A stretch of DNA of 64,000 nucleotides from assembly GCA_963924555.1 (NCBI GenBank), contig OZ004598.1, positions 1,388,501-1,452,500 of the forward strand, given 5' to 3'. Numbering within the stretch: position 1 is the stretch's first letter; each line of letters opens with the position of its first letter. Source of the DNA: Crambe crambe. Taxonomy: Eukaryota > Porifera > Demospongiae > Poecilosclerida > Crambeidae. Shown here piece by piece: positions 34,238-46,221 of the stretch. A program made the translations under genes and the position numbers. The notes beneath the pieces are model-generated. The model was not told where the DNA came from. It saw nothing but the letters and a program-made list of their open reading frames with translations, and did no database searches.

Positions 34238-35938
34238 CTGCAGTCTTGACTTTGGAAGCAACACCACTTTGACCAATGGCTTTCAGGGCAGTAGATAAAG
34301 AAGTTGAACGAGGAATACCACTGCTCTGAGTCACGTTATCAGCCTCGTTGAGCCAAGCATTCACCATTTCATCTGGCAAGCTCTTCATTCTTGTGAGGTT
34401 GGAATAGGATAATCCAAGAGCAGCTCCCAAATTTATCAAACTTTTATCGTCCAAAACTTTCAAAATCATACAGACTTTGAAATGACTTGCTGTAGATAAA
34501 CGATTGCGTTTTTCCTTTTTGGTATTATCCACTACTTGAGCAGGTGGCAGAGATCCAGAGCCTATATTACATGAACTTCAGTATGCAAGTATTCAATTTT
34601 AACACATTATATATGCCAAGTGCTCAATTGCTAATTCCTTGTCAATATAATTATGTCATGACTATAGTTATATCCATGACAGAGCGAGTCAAATACCGGC
34701 TAACTTACTGGGGACATTGTAGATGTAGAAACAGGACTCTGTGTCAGATCCAAATACACATAGTCCAAGTGCTATAAGTTCTATTGAATTGGAGTGTTGC
34801 GGTTGAATTGGATGATATTCGATTGAGATCGTCAGAGGATAATCAGGACACTCAGAAATATCCAAACCTAACACTTCTGGAAGATGGATGTTTTTTTTTT
34901 TTTTTGAGATCTATATGTCAGAGAATAATGTTGTAGTGAGTCCTATTTCAATGCATAGATTTTCTAATCTTATAAGCTCAACTAACCAAAGGATGTATAT
35001 CAAAGAAAATGTCCCATCCTTCTCTATCAGCCACACTAAGGGTAACTTCTTCGCTTTTCAGCTGGACGGGGATTGCACTTGGTTTTTTCCAGTTTTCTTC
35101 TTTTTCTTTCATCACAATGTCACAATGCTACATGTGGCAATGTATAGTTAATAATTTTCATAATTTATTGTCGCATGTTAATACCTTTGTATACACTTTT
35201 TGGGACAAACAGATGCAGAATATTGCCAAGTTTTGGGATAAACTTCTGTACAGCCTTGCAGAATACAACGGTGAGTTTCCTATGATAACACAATAAATAT
35301 ATAAACACGAAATAAATAAACACTCACCTTTGGATCCAGTCTTTATTATACAAAAATGCCTCAAGGTAATCTCTCCTACTTGAGATCCAGGCCTGAACAT
35401 TCCCATTTCCAGTATTTTCTGGAAAACATACACTGATCTAGAGCCTCTTAATTTTGGAGTGGTGCTGGCTGCCAGGAACGCCATGTTATCACAGTCCTTC
35501 TCACTCTCCAGACAAGCATAGTGCTGGATCTTGACTGCTACATTTTTCTGGAATTTCACTCTCCTGCTATGTCTGATCAGGTATGCTGGACTTGCTGACT
35601 CGTAATCATCTGGTAAATCAAATGGTCCACTGAAAGGATGGATGAACAGAGTAACAGGTTCCTCTTCGGGACTCAGCCAATTTTCAGGGATGGTCAGGGT
35701 TATTCCTGGACCCTCGATAACTACTTCTTCAGATGTTATAACTTCATGTACGATTGGATCCTGGTAAAACACTATCCCAGGAAACTCTGAGCTATCTGTG
35801 AAAAAAAAAGACAATTTATTTAACCATGAATTGACCAATGCAGATTGCTCGATTGAGACAATTAAGGTTTTAACTGAATTAAATATGACTCACTTTGAAA
35901 CACAGTGTCAGTGTCACTTGCATACGTTAGAGCAGACT
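34238..35938 (-). CDS. ZU5-UPA-DEATH protein (PIDD/UNC5-like tail)
   Basis: Minus-strand exons: about 35894-35938; 35328-35795 (468 nt, ZU5 domain, with GPGITLTIPENWLSPEEE and SPAYLIRHS); about 35190-35260; about 34990-35125 (UPA-like, with EENWKKPSAIPVQLKSEEV); 34709-34867 (159 nt, LDISECPDYPLTISIEY); 34238-34561 (324 nt, DEATH domain with LGAALGLSYSNLTR and EMVNAWL). Phases agree at the 35894/35795, 34709/34561 and 35328 junctions; two middle joins are not resolved. ZU5, UPA and DEATH in this order occur in UNC5 and PIDD1, where DEATH recruits signalling partners. Just upstream lies an LRR scrap, as in the LRR-ZU5-DEATH order of PIDD1. No clear ATG is seen, so the 5' end is probably missing or shared. 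After the donor at 34237 the next sequence is repeat DNA, so the 3' end may be truncated. Confidence 0.7.
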
Positions 35939-36049
35939 CTGTGATTTGAGGTCAATGTCCTATTTCCCATTTGGTTCAGTTTCGCTTCACAACCTACATC
36001 CTGACAGGATTAATCACTACCACATTATACAAGTTATCTTTAGTATGAC

Positions 36050-36290
36050 AGGTTCTTTACATGCTGTAAATGATCAGCAAGAGCCTTTCTACCACCACGA
36101 CCAATAGAGTTATCACTGAGATTAAGTGTTTGCAGGTTCGTACAGTGTTTTAGACCTTCAGCAAGTCTTGAGAGCCTTGGCACCATCAGCACCAATAGAG
36201 TTATTATAGAGATCCAGTGTTTGCAGGTTTGTATAGTGTTTTAGACCTTCAGCAAGAGCCTTGGCACCAACAACATCACTGAGTGTACCT
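36050..36290 (-). pseudogene. NLR remnant: two to three LRR units
   Basis: Minus-strand DNA matches the C-terminal LRRs of NLR-C, including the ending before the stop (GTTCTTTACATGCTGTAAA) and about 110 bp of its 3' flank down to about 35945. The units contain an extra insertion near 36165 that breaks the frame. The rest of this NLR is absent. It occupies the position that full NLRs occupy in the other units. Confidence 0.8.
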
Positions 36291-36753
36291 ATGCATTTGT
36301 TCCATTATGACATGCAGAGAACTGACTAAAAGACAGCAGTGAACAAAAAAAACAACAGAGATTGCAGAATACATGAACTAGTGATCGTTTGAAGTGCCAA
36401 AGAGAGAGTCATGGTGAAGGGGAATCTCAGAACTAAAACTTTGAGGCTTCCAAACAATGAGAGAATCCAGTACACATACTTCAATCAAGCTATGCGTGAG
36501 AATAACCATTCAAAACAGCAGTGTTGAACAGCAAGAATACTAGCTGTGTAAATACTAATCTTACTACAATAAGCCATGTTGCTCAGTGCACATTATTTGG
36601 AACTCTCTCACAGCCAGAATTAAAAGGAAGCTGAGAGAAATATTTTGGCAACACTTTGTAGAAACATTAATTTTGACCCCACAAACCCTTGCATTTTTCA
36701 TTATTTATGCCCATGCAGCAAGTGTTCAGCAATTCCTTCAAACATTATCATCC
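36291..36753. other. Spacer, nothing recognised
   Basis: There is no repeat boundary, splice-bounded frame or RNA gene that I can support. A plus-strand open frame at 36586 runs into the foldback element and has no recognisable motif. Confidence 0.4.
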
Positions 36754-37925
36754 TTCAATAGAATTGGTTCTCATAAAATTAGCTTATGAAACAAACCACC
36801 TAAGCTATTTTAATTATAATTATCATTATATATAAGCTATTATTATTAAAGGGTAGGTGAAATGAAAAAATTATTTCTCAGTTTATTACATTTTTGGGTT
36901 GTTTTGTATGCCTACATTACTGGGAAGAAATATGAGAAGCATTGGTTGAAGTCTCACTGAGAAAATAGCAGTAGAAGTTGGCCATTTCATTTATATCCTG
37001 TTTGGGGCGGGGCTTACTTGTGATGTCATAGAGGGAATTCATTGTATAATCCCTATTGAAAATAATACAAATGTTGGAGTCTGTATTTCACATAAGGTTT
37101 GATATTTCCACTCCAAAGTTTGCACTAACAAATGCTAGGGTATGTTAAAGGCTGTAACAAAGTTTAAAGTCCATGCCTCTGATCAAAGGTGAGATATCCT
37201 TCACTGCATACAAGATATAAAAATAGGCTTTTTGAGCTGATGACCAATCTAGTATGCTGTAGGTAGGGGCTTAAAAGTCTTAGATAGACTTACTGGAGTA
37301 TGTGTGAGCTGTCTTAGATATACTGGAACATGTGTGAGCTATACAGCATAAAAGATGATGCCTAGCTAGCTTGTAAGCTTAGTTTGACAGCTAGTAGGTA
37401 TGATGCCTTGTGCTGTATATGTATAAATCACACATGCTCCAGTAAGTCTATCTGAGAATTCTAGCTCCCTACCTATAGCATGACAAGCTGGCCATCAGCT
37501 CTGAGTGCTTGTTTCTACATTTTGAAGTGATTTTTTGAATATCTCACCTTTGGTAACAGGCATGAGCTTCAAATATTGGCATAACTTTTAGCATACTCTA
37601 AGATTAACTTGTGTAAAGTTTGGAGGGAATACACTGAACCATGTGTGAAATACAGACTCCAGCATTTTTATTATTTTCAATAGGGATTGTACAATGAGTT
37701 CCCTCTATGACATCACAAGTAAGCCCCGCCCAAAACAGGATGTAAATAAAATTGTCAACTTCTACTGCTATTTTCTCGGTGAGATTTCAACCAATGCTTC
37801 TCATATTTTTTCCCAGTAATGTAGGCATACAAAACAACCCAAAAATGTAAAAAAAAATTTTCATTTCACCTACCCTTTAAGCTAAATAATAATAAGCTAA
37901 TTTTATGAGAACTAATTCTATTGAA
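36754..37925. mobile_element. 1.17-kb foldback (long inverted repeat) element
   Basis: The left end TTCAATAGAATTGGTTCTC and right end pair as reverse complements, and a second set of arms starts TTAAAGGGTAGGTGAAATG at about 36847 and ends with its complement at about 37878. Arms pair almost to the centre near 37330-37400, each being around 450-550 bp. Both arms carry a GTGATGTCATAGAGGGA motif. No protein-coding frame is present, so it is a non-autonomous foldback transposon or another large palindrome. Confidence 0.75.
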
Positions 37926-38619
37926 TTTTTATCATGTTAGCTGAGAATAATAAGCAGAGTTTGAATTATCATCCTTGTAGGACTCAAGCTGGTGATCCCT
38001 CAGCGTATATTTATCACCTTTTACTCGTCTCTTACCACTGTCATATTCACTGTAAAGCATTTAAAATAAATAAAAAAGAAAGTCAAAGGTTGCACTTAAG
38101 TGCCGAGGCATTCCTAGTCTTTAAAAGATTAACTTGTTAAATCAATAACTTTTCAGCTGCTGTGTGCTCGTAGCTGTTTGAACTGTGGTAAGTGCACTAG
38201 CTCCTAGATCAAGGCATGACAGACAGACAGAAAAAAATGATTACTATAACCCTTGCACATGCGCTGAGGGCTTATGACCAGCCTTATTCGCTGTGTTTTG
38301 AAAATGTGACGTCATGTAGCCTTCAATAATAAACTAAAGACTTTCTGCTCAGGGTAAACTGCTGGCCTGGCATCAGTAACTTGTTAATGGGCATCACACT
38401 TTTAGCCTCCCTTGCCTTGCAGAATGATGGTCTAATTGGAGCAAATAATATATTCCTAATCTCACCTCACCCACCTTCCAATTTGTGATGCAGACGCTCG
38501 CATGACTAGCTACATAGCACTGGATGACTCTTTGGTAATGGTCGTCACACTTATCACTTAATTGTGCACAAGGGTCTAGTGTATAATTTAGCTCTGTCTC
38601 CCCTATACCACATAGTCAC
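37926..38619. other. Spacer, nothing recognised
   Basis: Unique sequence with one segment (38280-38350) resembling 23910-23960 (the CTTCAATAA...ACTGAAGACTTTCTGCT neighbourhood). No gene or RNA recognised. Confidence 0.35.
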
Positions 38620-38924
38620 AACCCCAGCTCTTCTTTTTGGGGGGACTATCTAGATTTCTCTGTAGTAGCCACAAATCACGAGAAGGTAGCCATCATGCAT
38701 GTCACTCGGCCCCAGCAGCAAGTAATGATATAGCTATTATGCGCATGCATTATTTTCCATGTGCTTGCTACGAAAATTAGACCTGCGGAAATTTTTTATC
38801 ATAGGAACAGCTCCGGAAATCACAAAATTTTAAACCTCCGAAAATTTATACGATTACGGTAATTTACAATTTCAATGAGTCATGACCTGAGAGTCAGCTG
38901 CAATTATTGTTCTTATTATTATTA

Positions 38925-39725
38925 TCTCTCGAACCACTCAAGCTACAGCTATGATTTCTGGATAAATCCACTCAAAATTCTACCAACTACGATCTTTTCT
39001 ACTTGTTGATCCTCGAAAGAGTCGATGAAAAAGGAGACACTACGGAGCACAGCACTCGACTAATTCAATTAGTGGAAGCCATCTTTTCTATAATACGCAT
39101 GCGCATGAATTTCATATCCAATTATTCAAAATTATAATATTACTCAGGTATCTCTCTAGCTAGCTCTACAATAGACTGCTGTATCAACTCGGGGATTTAG
39201 ATTCACCAATCCATCTACTGGTAGACTCTATTTCAGCATCTTTGACCTCCAAGTATAGCTCAACAACGACACAACACTTTGACTCGTTGATAATGATTGG
39301 GCTGCTATGCTATTGGAGAACTACGTATTCTTCTTTCATCTGTCCCTGCATACACATAGAAGAATGAACTCAATACATAGCTAAAACCATAAAAGAGAGG
39401 ATAAAAGACCAGGAACAAGTAAGGGAAAAAGCATTTCGTGAAATGAAAAAAGATGTAGGGATGAACCACTACTCAAAAAAGTAAGGAAACTAAAAGGATG
39501 GAAATGAGATCAATCTTTGTTCTGTATATCCAGCCAACAATCCCTACATATACGTTGGGTAGCTTCAGATTATAGTGTAGTAATGTACGTATATGTAGGG
39601 ATTGTTGGCTGGATATACAGAACAAAGATTGATCCCATTTCCATCCTTCTTGTTTCCTTACTTTATTGAACAGTGGTCATCCCTACATCTTTTTTTCATT
39701 TCAGGAAATGATTTTTCCCTTATGT
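38925..39725 (+). mobile_element. Inverted-repeat (MITE-like) element, unit 2 copy
   Basis: Matches 485-1270 in unit 1 with few differences. The foldback arms are at about 39413-39555 and 39590-39725. Confidence 0.65.
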
Positions 39726-40999
39726 TAGTCTTTTTATCGATATCCCTGGATCAACTGGATCATTCTATTCCGGAAAGGTGTTTGTTGGACTCATTTCAGC
39801 CATCCTCCCCAATTCGACATGTAACTGAGCTGGAAGGTATATTAGTCAATTCTTCTACTGCCAGTCCAATACTGTTGCTCTATACTGATGGTGGACCAGA
39901 CCATAGGCTTACTTATGTGTCTGTCCAAATTTCTTTAATCTGTGTATTCCTTTCACTAGACCTTAATTTCCTGTGTGCTGTTTGTACACCACCTCATCAC
40001 AGCTGGAAGAATCCAGCAGAACGTATCATGTCCATACTTGATCTTGGTCTCCAATCAGTGGGTGTGATGAGACAGGAAACAAAGTCATTTAAAGTTGCCA
40101 TGGAATAATTTAGCAGCTATACAGAGGCTTGCAGAGAGTAATCCAGAGTTGAAAGATGAAATTCTTGATGCAGTGGCCCCAACAAAAGCTCTCCTACAAC
40201 ATCTCTTTGTCCGATTACAATTAAAGGGTACGAATTTCCAAACCTTTGAAACAGCATCAAAGTCCCAGATGGATGAATTATGGAAGAATATTCGTACTGT
40301 TGATGAAACTCTTACTCCTGAAATTTCAACTAAAGTGGAAATTGAATCGAAGAAAAAATACAAGGATTTTATTAAGCATCACTGCAAGGTGTGCCACTAG
40401 ATGTTTAGTATAAAAAAGTGCAAGACATCCTCATGTGTATGCAAGCCCCCTAGATTGCCAGTGGATGTTTTTGATTCGTTCTTCCATTTACCTGATCCTA
40501 TACCCGATGGGGAGCATTATAAGGATTTCAAGTCACTATATGGAAAGGTGGAAACCACAGAAGAGCACCGCCCCTCACTGAAGGAGGTAGAAAACAAGAG
40601 TAGTAGTGACAAATGGCGACTGATTTATTGCAAGAATGTACTAAATTCAAGGGAAAAGTTGAACTGAATTCAATACTACAATATTCACGTGGAAGTGGTG
40701 TTCAGGAAATTGAGCATGATGACATTTCAGTCTTACATAAAGTGTTCACACGGATGAACTTGAATTGTCGATCACCAATTAAAATTCCCGACTATAATAC
40801 CAATCATGAACCTTTGTGTTTTCATTGTGCGTCTATTAATATTCTCAGTGAAGAATCACCAGAATTTCAGGACAAGTATCCTATTTGCAAGCCATGTTTT
40901 TCAGACAAAAAGCCACTCATTTCAAAGAGGAAGCGTACCACTCCCTCAACAATGCAAAAAGAAAAAATATTAACTACATTTCATATACTTTATCATTAG
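39700..40999 (+). pseudogene. Transposase-like sequence (TDGGPDHR family), better-preserved copy
   Basis: Plus-strand frames in succession carry TDGGPDHRLTYVSVQISL, HSWKNPAERIMSILDLGLQS, KDEILDAVAPTKALLQHLF, then FSIKKCKTSSCVCKPPRLP with paired cysteines, LPDPIPDGEHYKDF, and a last segment with CFHCAS and CKPCF cysteine pairs. This order matches an uncharacterised repeated protein family of lower metazoans as I remember it. Conserved Asp and Glu plus zinc-binding cysteines suggest a DDE-type transposase, which is inference. The coding region appears interrupted about twice. The N-terminal part of the first frame overlaps the inverted-repeat element and is probably not original protein. Confidence 0.6.
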
Positions 41000-41107
41000 T
41001 TTTTTGACAAGTTTTTTTTTGTGTTTTGTCGTTTTTTACATTCTATATATAGCCATGAATGCAGTGGTTAGTTCTTGTGTAAACTGTTGAGGGGATTTTC
41101 CAGGATA

Positions 41108-41262
41108 CAGCAGATTACAGTGATCTTGTGACATGAAATCCAGAACAGCAAAACCAAAATTTACATAGTCTCCTTTCAAATGGCTTTGGAGTTGGGCTAC
41201 TTGAAAGGAGGCTATGTAAATTTTTGGTTTTGCTGTTCTGGAAAGATCACTGCAATCTGCTG
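41108..41262. repeat. Near-perfect hairpin with roughly 60-bp arms (copy 2)
   Basis: Left arm starts CAGCAGATTACAGTGATCTT and the right arm ends with nearly its complement. The inner 40 bp pair with only a few mismatches around a 25-base loop. It corresponds to 1665-1816. It lies just beyond the transposase-like frames and may be the terminal hairpin of that element or an independent insertion. Confidence 0.7.
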
Positions 41263-43049
41263 TACAGCCACACATCAAATAAATGCACCAAAAACAGGAA
41301 ATTGACAGGATGAGAATCAAGTAATTTAATTTATAAGGCCTTACTGTTATAAACTATAACTTTGTACATTCCATTGGACATTCTTATTTTTGCAGTTATC
41401 AGTGTCTTAGCACTCTCTAGGTAGGGATGGCAGGTCAAAGGTCATAAGACTGTATGTACTTTAATTTACAACAGGTTTCAAAAACAACAGAGAGTCAATA
41501 CATCTTCATAGTAGAGAAAGTTCAGAGAATTTGAATGTCATATAAGAGGGAAAACGATTCATTTTGTTCATAATAAATTATTTAAGATCAGCGTACTGAC
41601 TTACTGGACTAATTGTCACATTTGCCATCTGTTAAAGCATTATCTAGAGGCTGATCACTAACTAGTCATCTTGAAGTCATGTGACACAATTACATCATGA
41701 CAATTAATAATTAAGAGCATGTGTTAAAGATGGCACGTGCTAATAATGTTTTTGAGCAGCAATTTAAAAAATTCTTCTAAATAAACCAAGTTATGTAGGA
41801 CTGACTTACAATCTAGCTGGGTTGTATTATGGTATTGCAGCCTCATATGTCCTACATTTATATCCACTGTCCATACAGAACTTTTCAACTACAGAAGAAA
41901 TTTTTGTGCCCACAATATATATGGATCATCATGCAGCATGTATCACATGACCCTATAGTCTGTGTACTACCCAAGCAGCTGGATAAAAATGCAATATGGT
42001 ATGAGACCTCTTTATGAATACCGATTCAATAGTAACTTCCACTATCACAATACATAATGCCAACCAGATCAGAGAGTCCCTCGACACTATCATACCTTTA
42101 AAGATGTTTCAAGATGCTTCGTTTGTCGTCTTGATCTCGGTCTTGATTATAGCACATGGCATGAAAGCTGGCCCTTTGTCTTCTGGCTTAGACGACCCTT
42201 TACCGACATGGTTTCATTCGAGCAAAAAAAAGTTTTATTAAACAGAAATACAGACATGTAGCTAGAGGTTTTAAAAAAGCAAATGAATACAATGGACTCT
42301 GGTAATGATAGTCAGTGGATGTGTTGACAAAAGTTCCTCTTGAAGTGAGCAATAGAGTGATAGTGATCATGACAAAGACAATCATTATTGGAATGATTAC
42401 ACCCTCCACTGGTCATCACTCCACTGTAATGTTCTCTGCCACCTCTAGACATGGTAGCTAGGTTCCAGTTTCTTGCATTCACCACTCCAGAAGAAACTTG
42501 GTTCTGAGTGTCTATAGGGATGGATCACATACCAATTAACAATGTCATCAAACTGTTGAAAAATGTACAATACAACCTCACCTTTTAGAGTCTTGCTGGA
42601 CTCTGTCCTGTCTCTTTAGGATTTGCCAATTCAACCATTCATTGCCTGCATAATAAATAGAAATTCAAAAAAGAATGGTGTGATCAAACCTTTGGACTTC
42701 TAAAAAAGTAGCTAACATATTCACATACATACCTTGACTTTTGGCAGTAGCAATTCTGGAGCATAATCTTGACAGGCACTCGACACAGATTGGGAACATG
42801 ACCTCCACCATCATCATCATTGACATCAGACTTGACAAAACCATGATGATGATAAGTAGTGGGGTGCTCCAAGAAGAACTTCACCAGGTCATAGGGTGAG
42901 GGAGGATGTAAGGACTGAATCAAAAGGGAGAGAATTCAATCTTCTGGTCACTACAGACACATGGATTCTACCTCTCTGAGTGCAGACATGGATTGGGGCA
43001 GGGGAACAGTGATGATGTGGTGACCATAAGAGAAGGTGTTATCCAGTAG

Positions 43050-44100
43050 GAATGGTGTTATGTTACAAAACAGGAGACTGACAGCCCTCATTTCTCAAGC
43101 AACCTCACAACCTCAAACATCCTGTTGACATTAACAATTCATTAAGGGGAAGCCAGCTCACTCCCCCAAAGATAGACCCTTGGAACCTGCCATAGTTCCA
43201 CTTCATCCATACAGAGAGAAGAAGCAAAGGAGGTTCCATTCCACAATTAAAGAGTTGAGAATTCTAATGGACAGGAAAGAATGCAATTGAACATTACACA
43301 TCTCCAATACTTCTTGTCTACATAGTAACAATATTTCCAAAAAAGAATTATCATGGGAAACATAATTTAGTGTACAAGAGAAGGATGGCTCTTACACCTT
43401 CACTCTGTTCCAGTTTGGGGGGGAGAGGTAATTATGAAGAGAGATAAGGGTGGCATTTAGATGAGATCACGGGATATACTCAGATGGAACTGTGATCCAA
43501 AGGAACATCAGAGTGTGTTCAAGGTCACCCACAAATAACTGTCCCTCTGCACAAGAGTAAGATAGGTCAATTATGCACACACCAAATTTAAAGGTCAAAG
43601 GAGATGAGATGTCAGTGGGTTATTTACTGTTTATGTAGTTGGAGACTGATAGTCCTCATCTCTTAGCCAATGTACTTCACCACAAGCAATATGACCACCT
43701 CAGACATCCTGTAGAGATAAAACAAAAAAGTATTCTTCAATGCATCACTAGTTTCAGGTAAGTGACCTCTTTCCATCATGACTCCCTCACTATCCCCTAA
43801 TATTGGCCATTGGAAGAACCTGCCACATTGCACTGTGTAGTTCCCTCCACCAGTCACAGCTGCATCTCCAGAGAATTAGATGCATAACTGGAAGAAGAAA
43901 AACACACACTTCAATCACCAGATCAACCTCAGACAGACTCAACTTCCCATGATCTTCAACACACTATTAGTTCTCCTACTCACCATAATTTGAGGTAGAC
44001 TTGCAGAATGTGATAGTGAGGTTGCTCATGGAAGTTCTCCTTTCTCTGTGTAGTAACTGACCTGCTTTACAGTTGATAAGTGGTACACATTGCTGGCAGT
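43050..44100. repeat. Diverged modules between TRAPPC8 exons (unit 2)
   Basis: The same modules as at 3530-5165. At 43663-43857 the minus strand reads GGGNYTVQCGRFFQW, which equals part of the candidate N-terminal TRAPPC8 exon at 61253-61413. Confidence 0.45.
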
Positions 44101-44249
44101 TATGGAGTTATATAACTAATTCCCAGCAACCATGTGTGGGTGGGGGTTAAGAGCACCCTTAAAAGAGCTGTTTCAAACATTGGATTAGCTGCATCATGGT
44201 TGAAGACTTTAGTCCAGAAAAAGAGCTAATGCCAGCAAAAGGGAGAAGT

Positions 44250-44540
44250 GCGCCTCCCCCAGACACACTCACTCAGTCAAGACAACGTACTTTAGCTCCG
44301 TGATCAGATGGTTGGGTCACTCGTAGAGCTAGTCTGGTACCTAAGAAGTACACTCCTTCATCTCAGTCTCAGGAAATAATGCACACCACCATGCGCAGTA
44401 CCAGCCAGCCCCACCCTTCAAATTCAATACGCATGCGTAAAAGGCAAATACAGAACAAATTGTGCTGATACATGATCGTTAATAGTTATGAGGTGCATTC
44501 TAGTCCTGATAGTCTGACATCATTCTCATCCTGCAGATTT
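44250..44540. promoter_or_regulatory. Candidate promoter block with TACGCATGCGTA (unit 2)
   Basis: The palindrome is at 44428-44439 with CAGCCCCACCC to its left. It matches the blocks in units 1 and 3, with small deletions between. Confidence 0.35.
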
Positions 44541-44568
44541 CAATCAACTGACAGGATCCAGTATGGTA

Positions 44569-44642
44569 GTGATTCCAGGAATGGGAATCAGAATCATCCA
44601 GTATGGGTTGCAGCATTCCAGGAATGGGAATCAGAATCATCC
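44569..44642. repeat. 47-bp minisatellite, two units
   Basis: Same unit as 5661-5786, here with two copies, the first slightly shortened. Confidence 0.8.
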
Positions 44643-44689
44643 ATGAACCAGCTCTCCACAGGAACTCCTACATAAACACATGACATATC

Positions 44690-45314
44690 GTATCATCATT
44701 GAAATAATGTGGAAAGAAGTGTTCTCTCCTGACCCTATGCAGGAGAATGTGTATGGGGTATCTATAACTGACACTGCCACCACTTGCATCAGAGAACCTG
44801 GTGGTAGTACAATCATTTGCCATAGGAGGATGAAGAGGTCAAAGTGCAAAGGTATCCACCCACAGGTATTGTGTATGATGTAATACATCAATGCTATACC
44901 CACAACTACATGTTTGTTTATCAACAGTGAGAGGAGGGCTGAGAACCTAGACCCCATTGAGCACTATAAACACAAGTGGTCACCACATAGTTTATCAACA
45001 AAAAAATTACTACACAGATAACACAATATAAAAATCTTCATAGAGAAAGCTGTCTTTATCTTGATGCTTTGTACAACATCAATGATACTCTTTTCTTCAT
45101 CAATGTTTGCACTCCATCATTCATGAGAGGAAACTTCGTTTTGAAACTGGTGCCAAATTTTGGTGACGGTTATGGAATTATCAAAGTTATATTATTACCA
45201 CCATCTGTTGCCTTCACTCAACCAACACTCACCACATACACACTGCACCACATTGATTGGGTAAAGGGTACACATACAACTGGAACATATCAGCACGTAC
45301 ATGTAGTCATTCAG
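44690..45314 (+). pseudogene. Unrecognised plus-strand exon-like sequence (unit 2)
   Basis: A frame with MWKEVFSPDPMQENVYG and TTCIREPGGS opens the block near 44710. SERRAENLDPIEHYKHKW follows near 44930. A final frame from GNFVLKLVPNFGDGYGIIK stays open to a GTAAGAC donor-like site at 45315. The family is not recognised; three copies share the donor-like end. Confidence 0.3.
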
Positions 45315-46221
45315 GTAAGACACCATTACCAGGTTTATTGAAATAAATAAGGGAGGGAGGTTGAGGGACCACAGTCCTTCCTTGACACACATGCACACTC
45401 TATGTACCTGTACATTTGAATGAGTGTTCTCTGTCAGGTTGATATATTATTTCTGGAGGGCATGGATTTGGAAACCAGTTGAAACTCTATCCTCTAAAAA
45501 AGTTCATTTCAGATTCTTGTAGAGTTGGAGGCTGTGGAATTAAGTGCAGAAGACATGATTACATAATAGACTTGATTATTAATGGATTGCCCCATGCTTT
45601 ACAAATGGGAGTATTTGAGGATAACTATGCTCTCAGTCATTCAAAATGATAGCTATTGGTCCAGCAGCTTTGACTGAGGTGATGTGTACAGCCTCAAGGT
45701 AAAGGAGGTTAGGAATGAGGATCAAAAGGGAGAGAATTTAATCTTCTGGTCACTACAGACACATGGACTCTACCTCTCTGAGTGCAGACATGGATTGGGG
45801 CAGGGGAACAGTGATGGTGTGGTGACCATAAGAGAAGAAGGTGTGATCCAGTAGGAACCAGTGCTCATATAAAGGTCATTGGAATGATGTTATGTTTACA
45901 CAACAGGAGATTGACAGTCCTTATCTCTCAAGACAACCTCACACACAACCTCAAACATCCTGTTGACATGTTCCTGAACCAAAAACACACTACTAGTTTT
46001 CCTACTCACCATAACTTGAGGGGAAAGTCAGTACTTGGCTCCCTCACTTCTACAAAGATAGACCCTTGGAACCCTGTCATAGTTCCACTTCATCCATACA
46101 GAGAGAAGAACCAAAGGAGGTTCAATTCCATTCCACAATTAAAGAATTCTAATGGACAGGAAAAATGTCATTGCACACCTTCAACACTTCCTGTCTACAT
46201 TACTAGTTTTTTGGCCCATTA

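Noticed and set aside
36586-36789. Plus-strand frame with WNSLTARIKRKLREIFWQ
   Set aside because: It faintly recalls C-terminal peptides of some retroelements, but is too short and runs into the foldback element; no other part is present.
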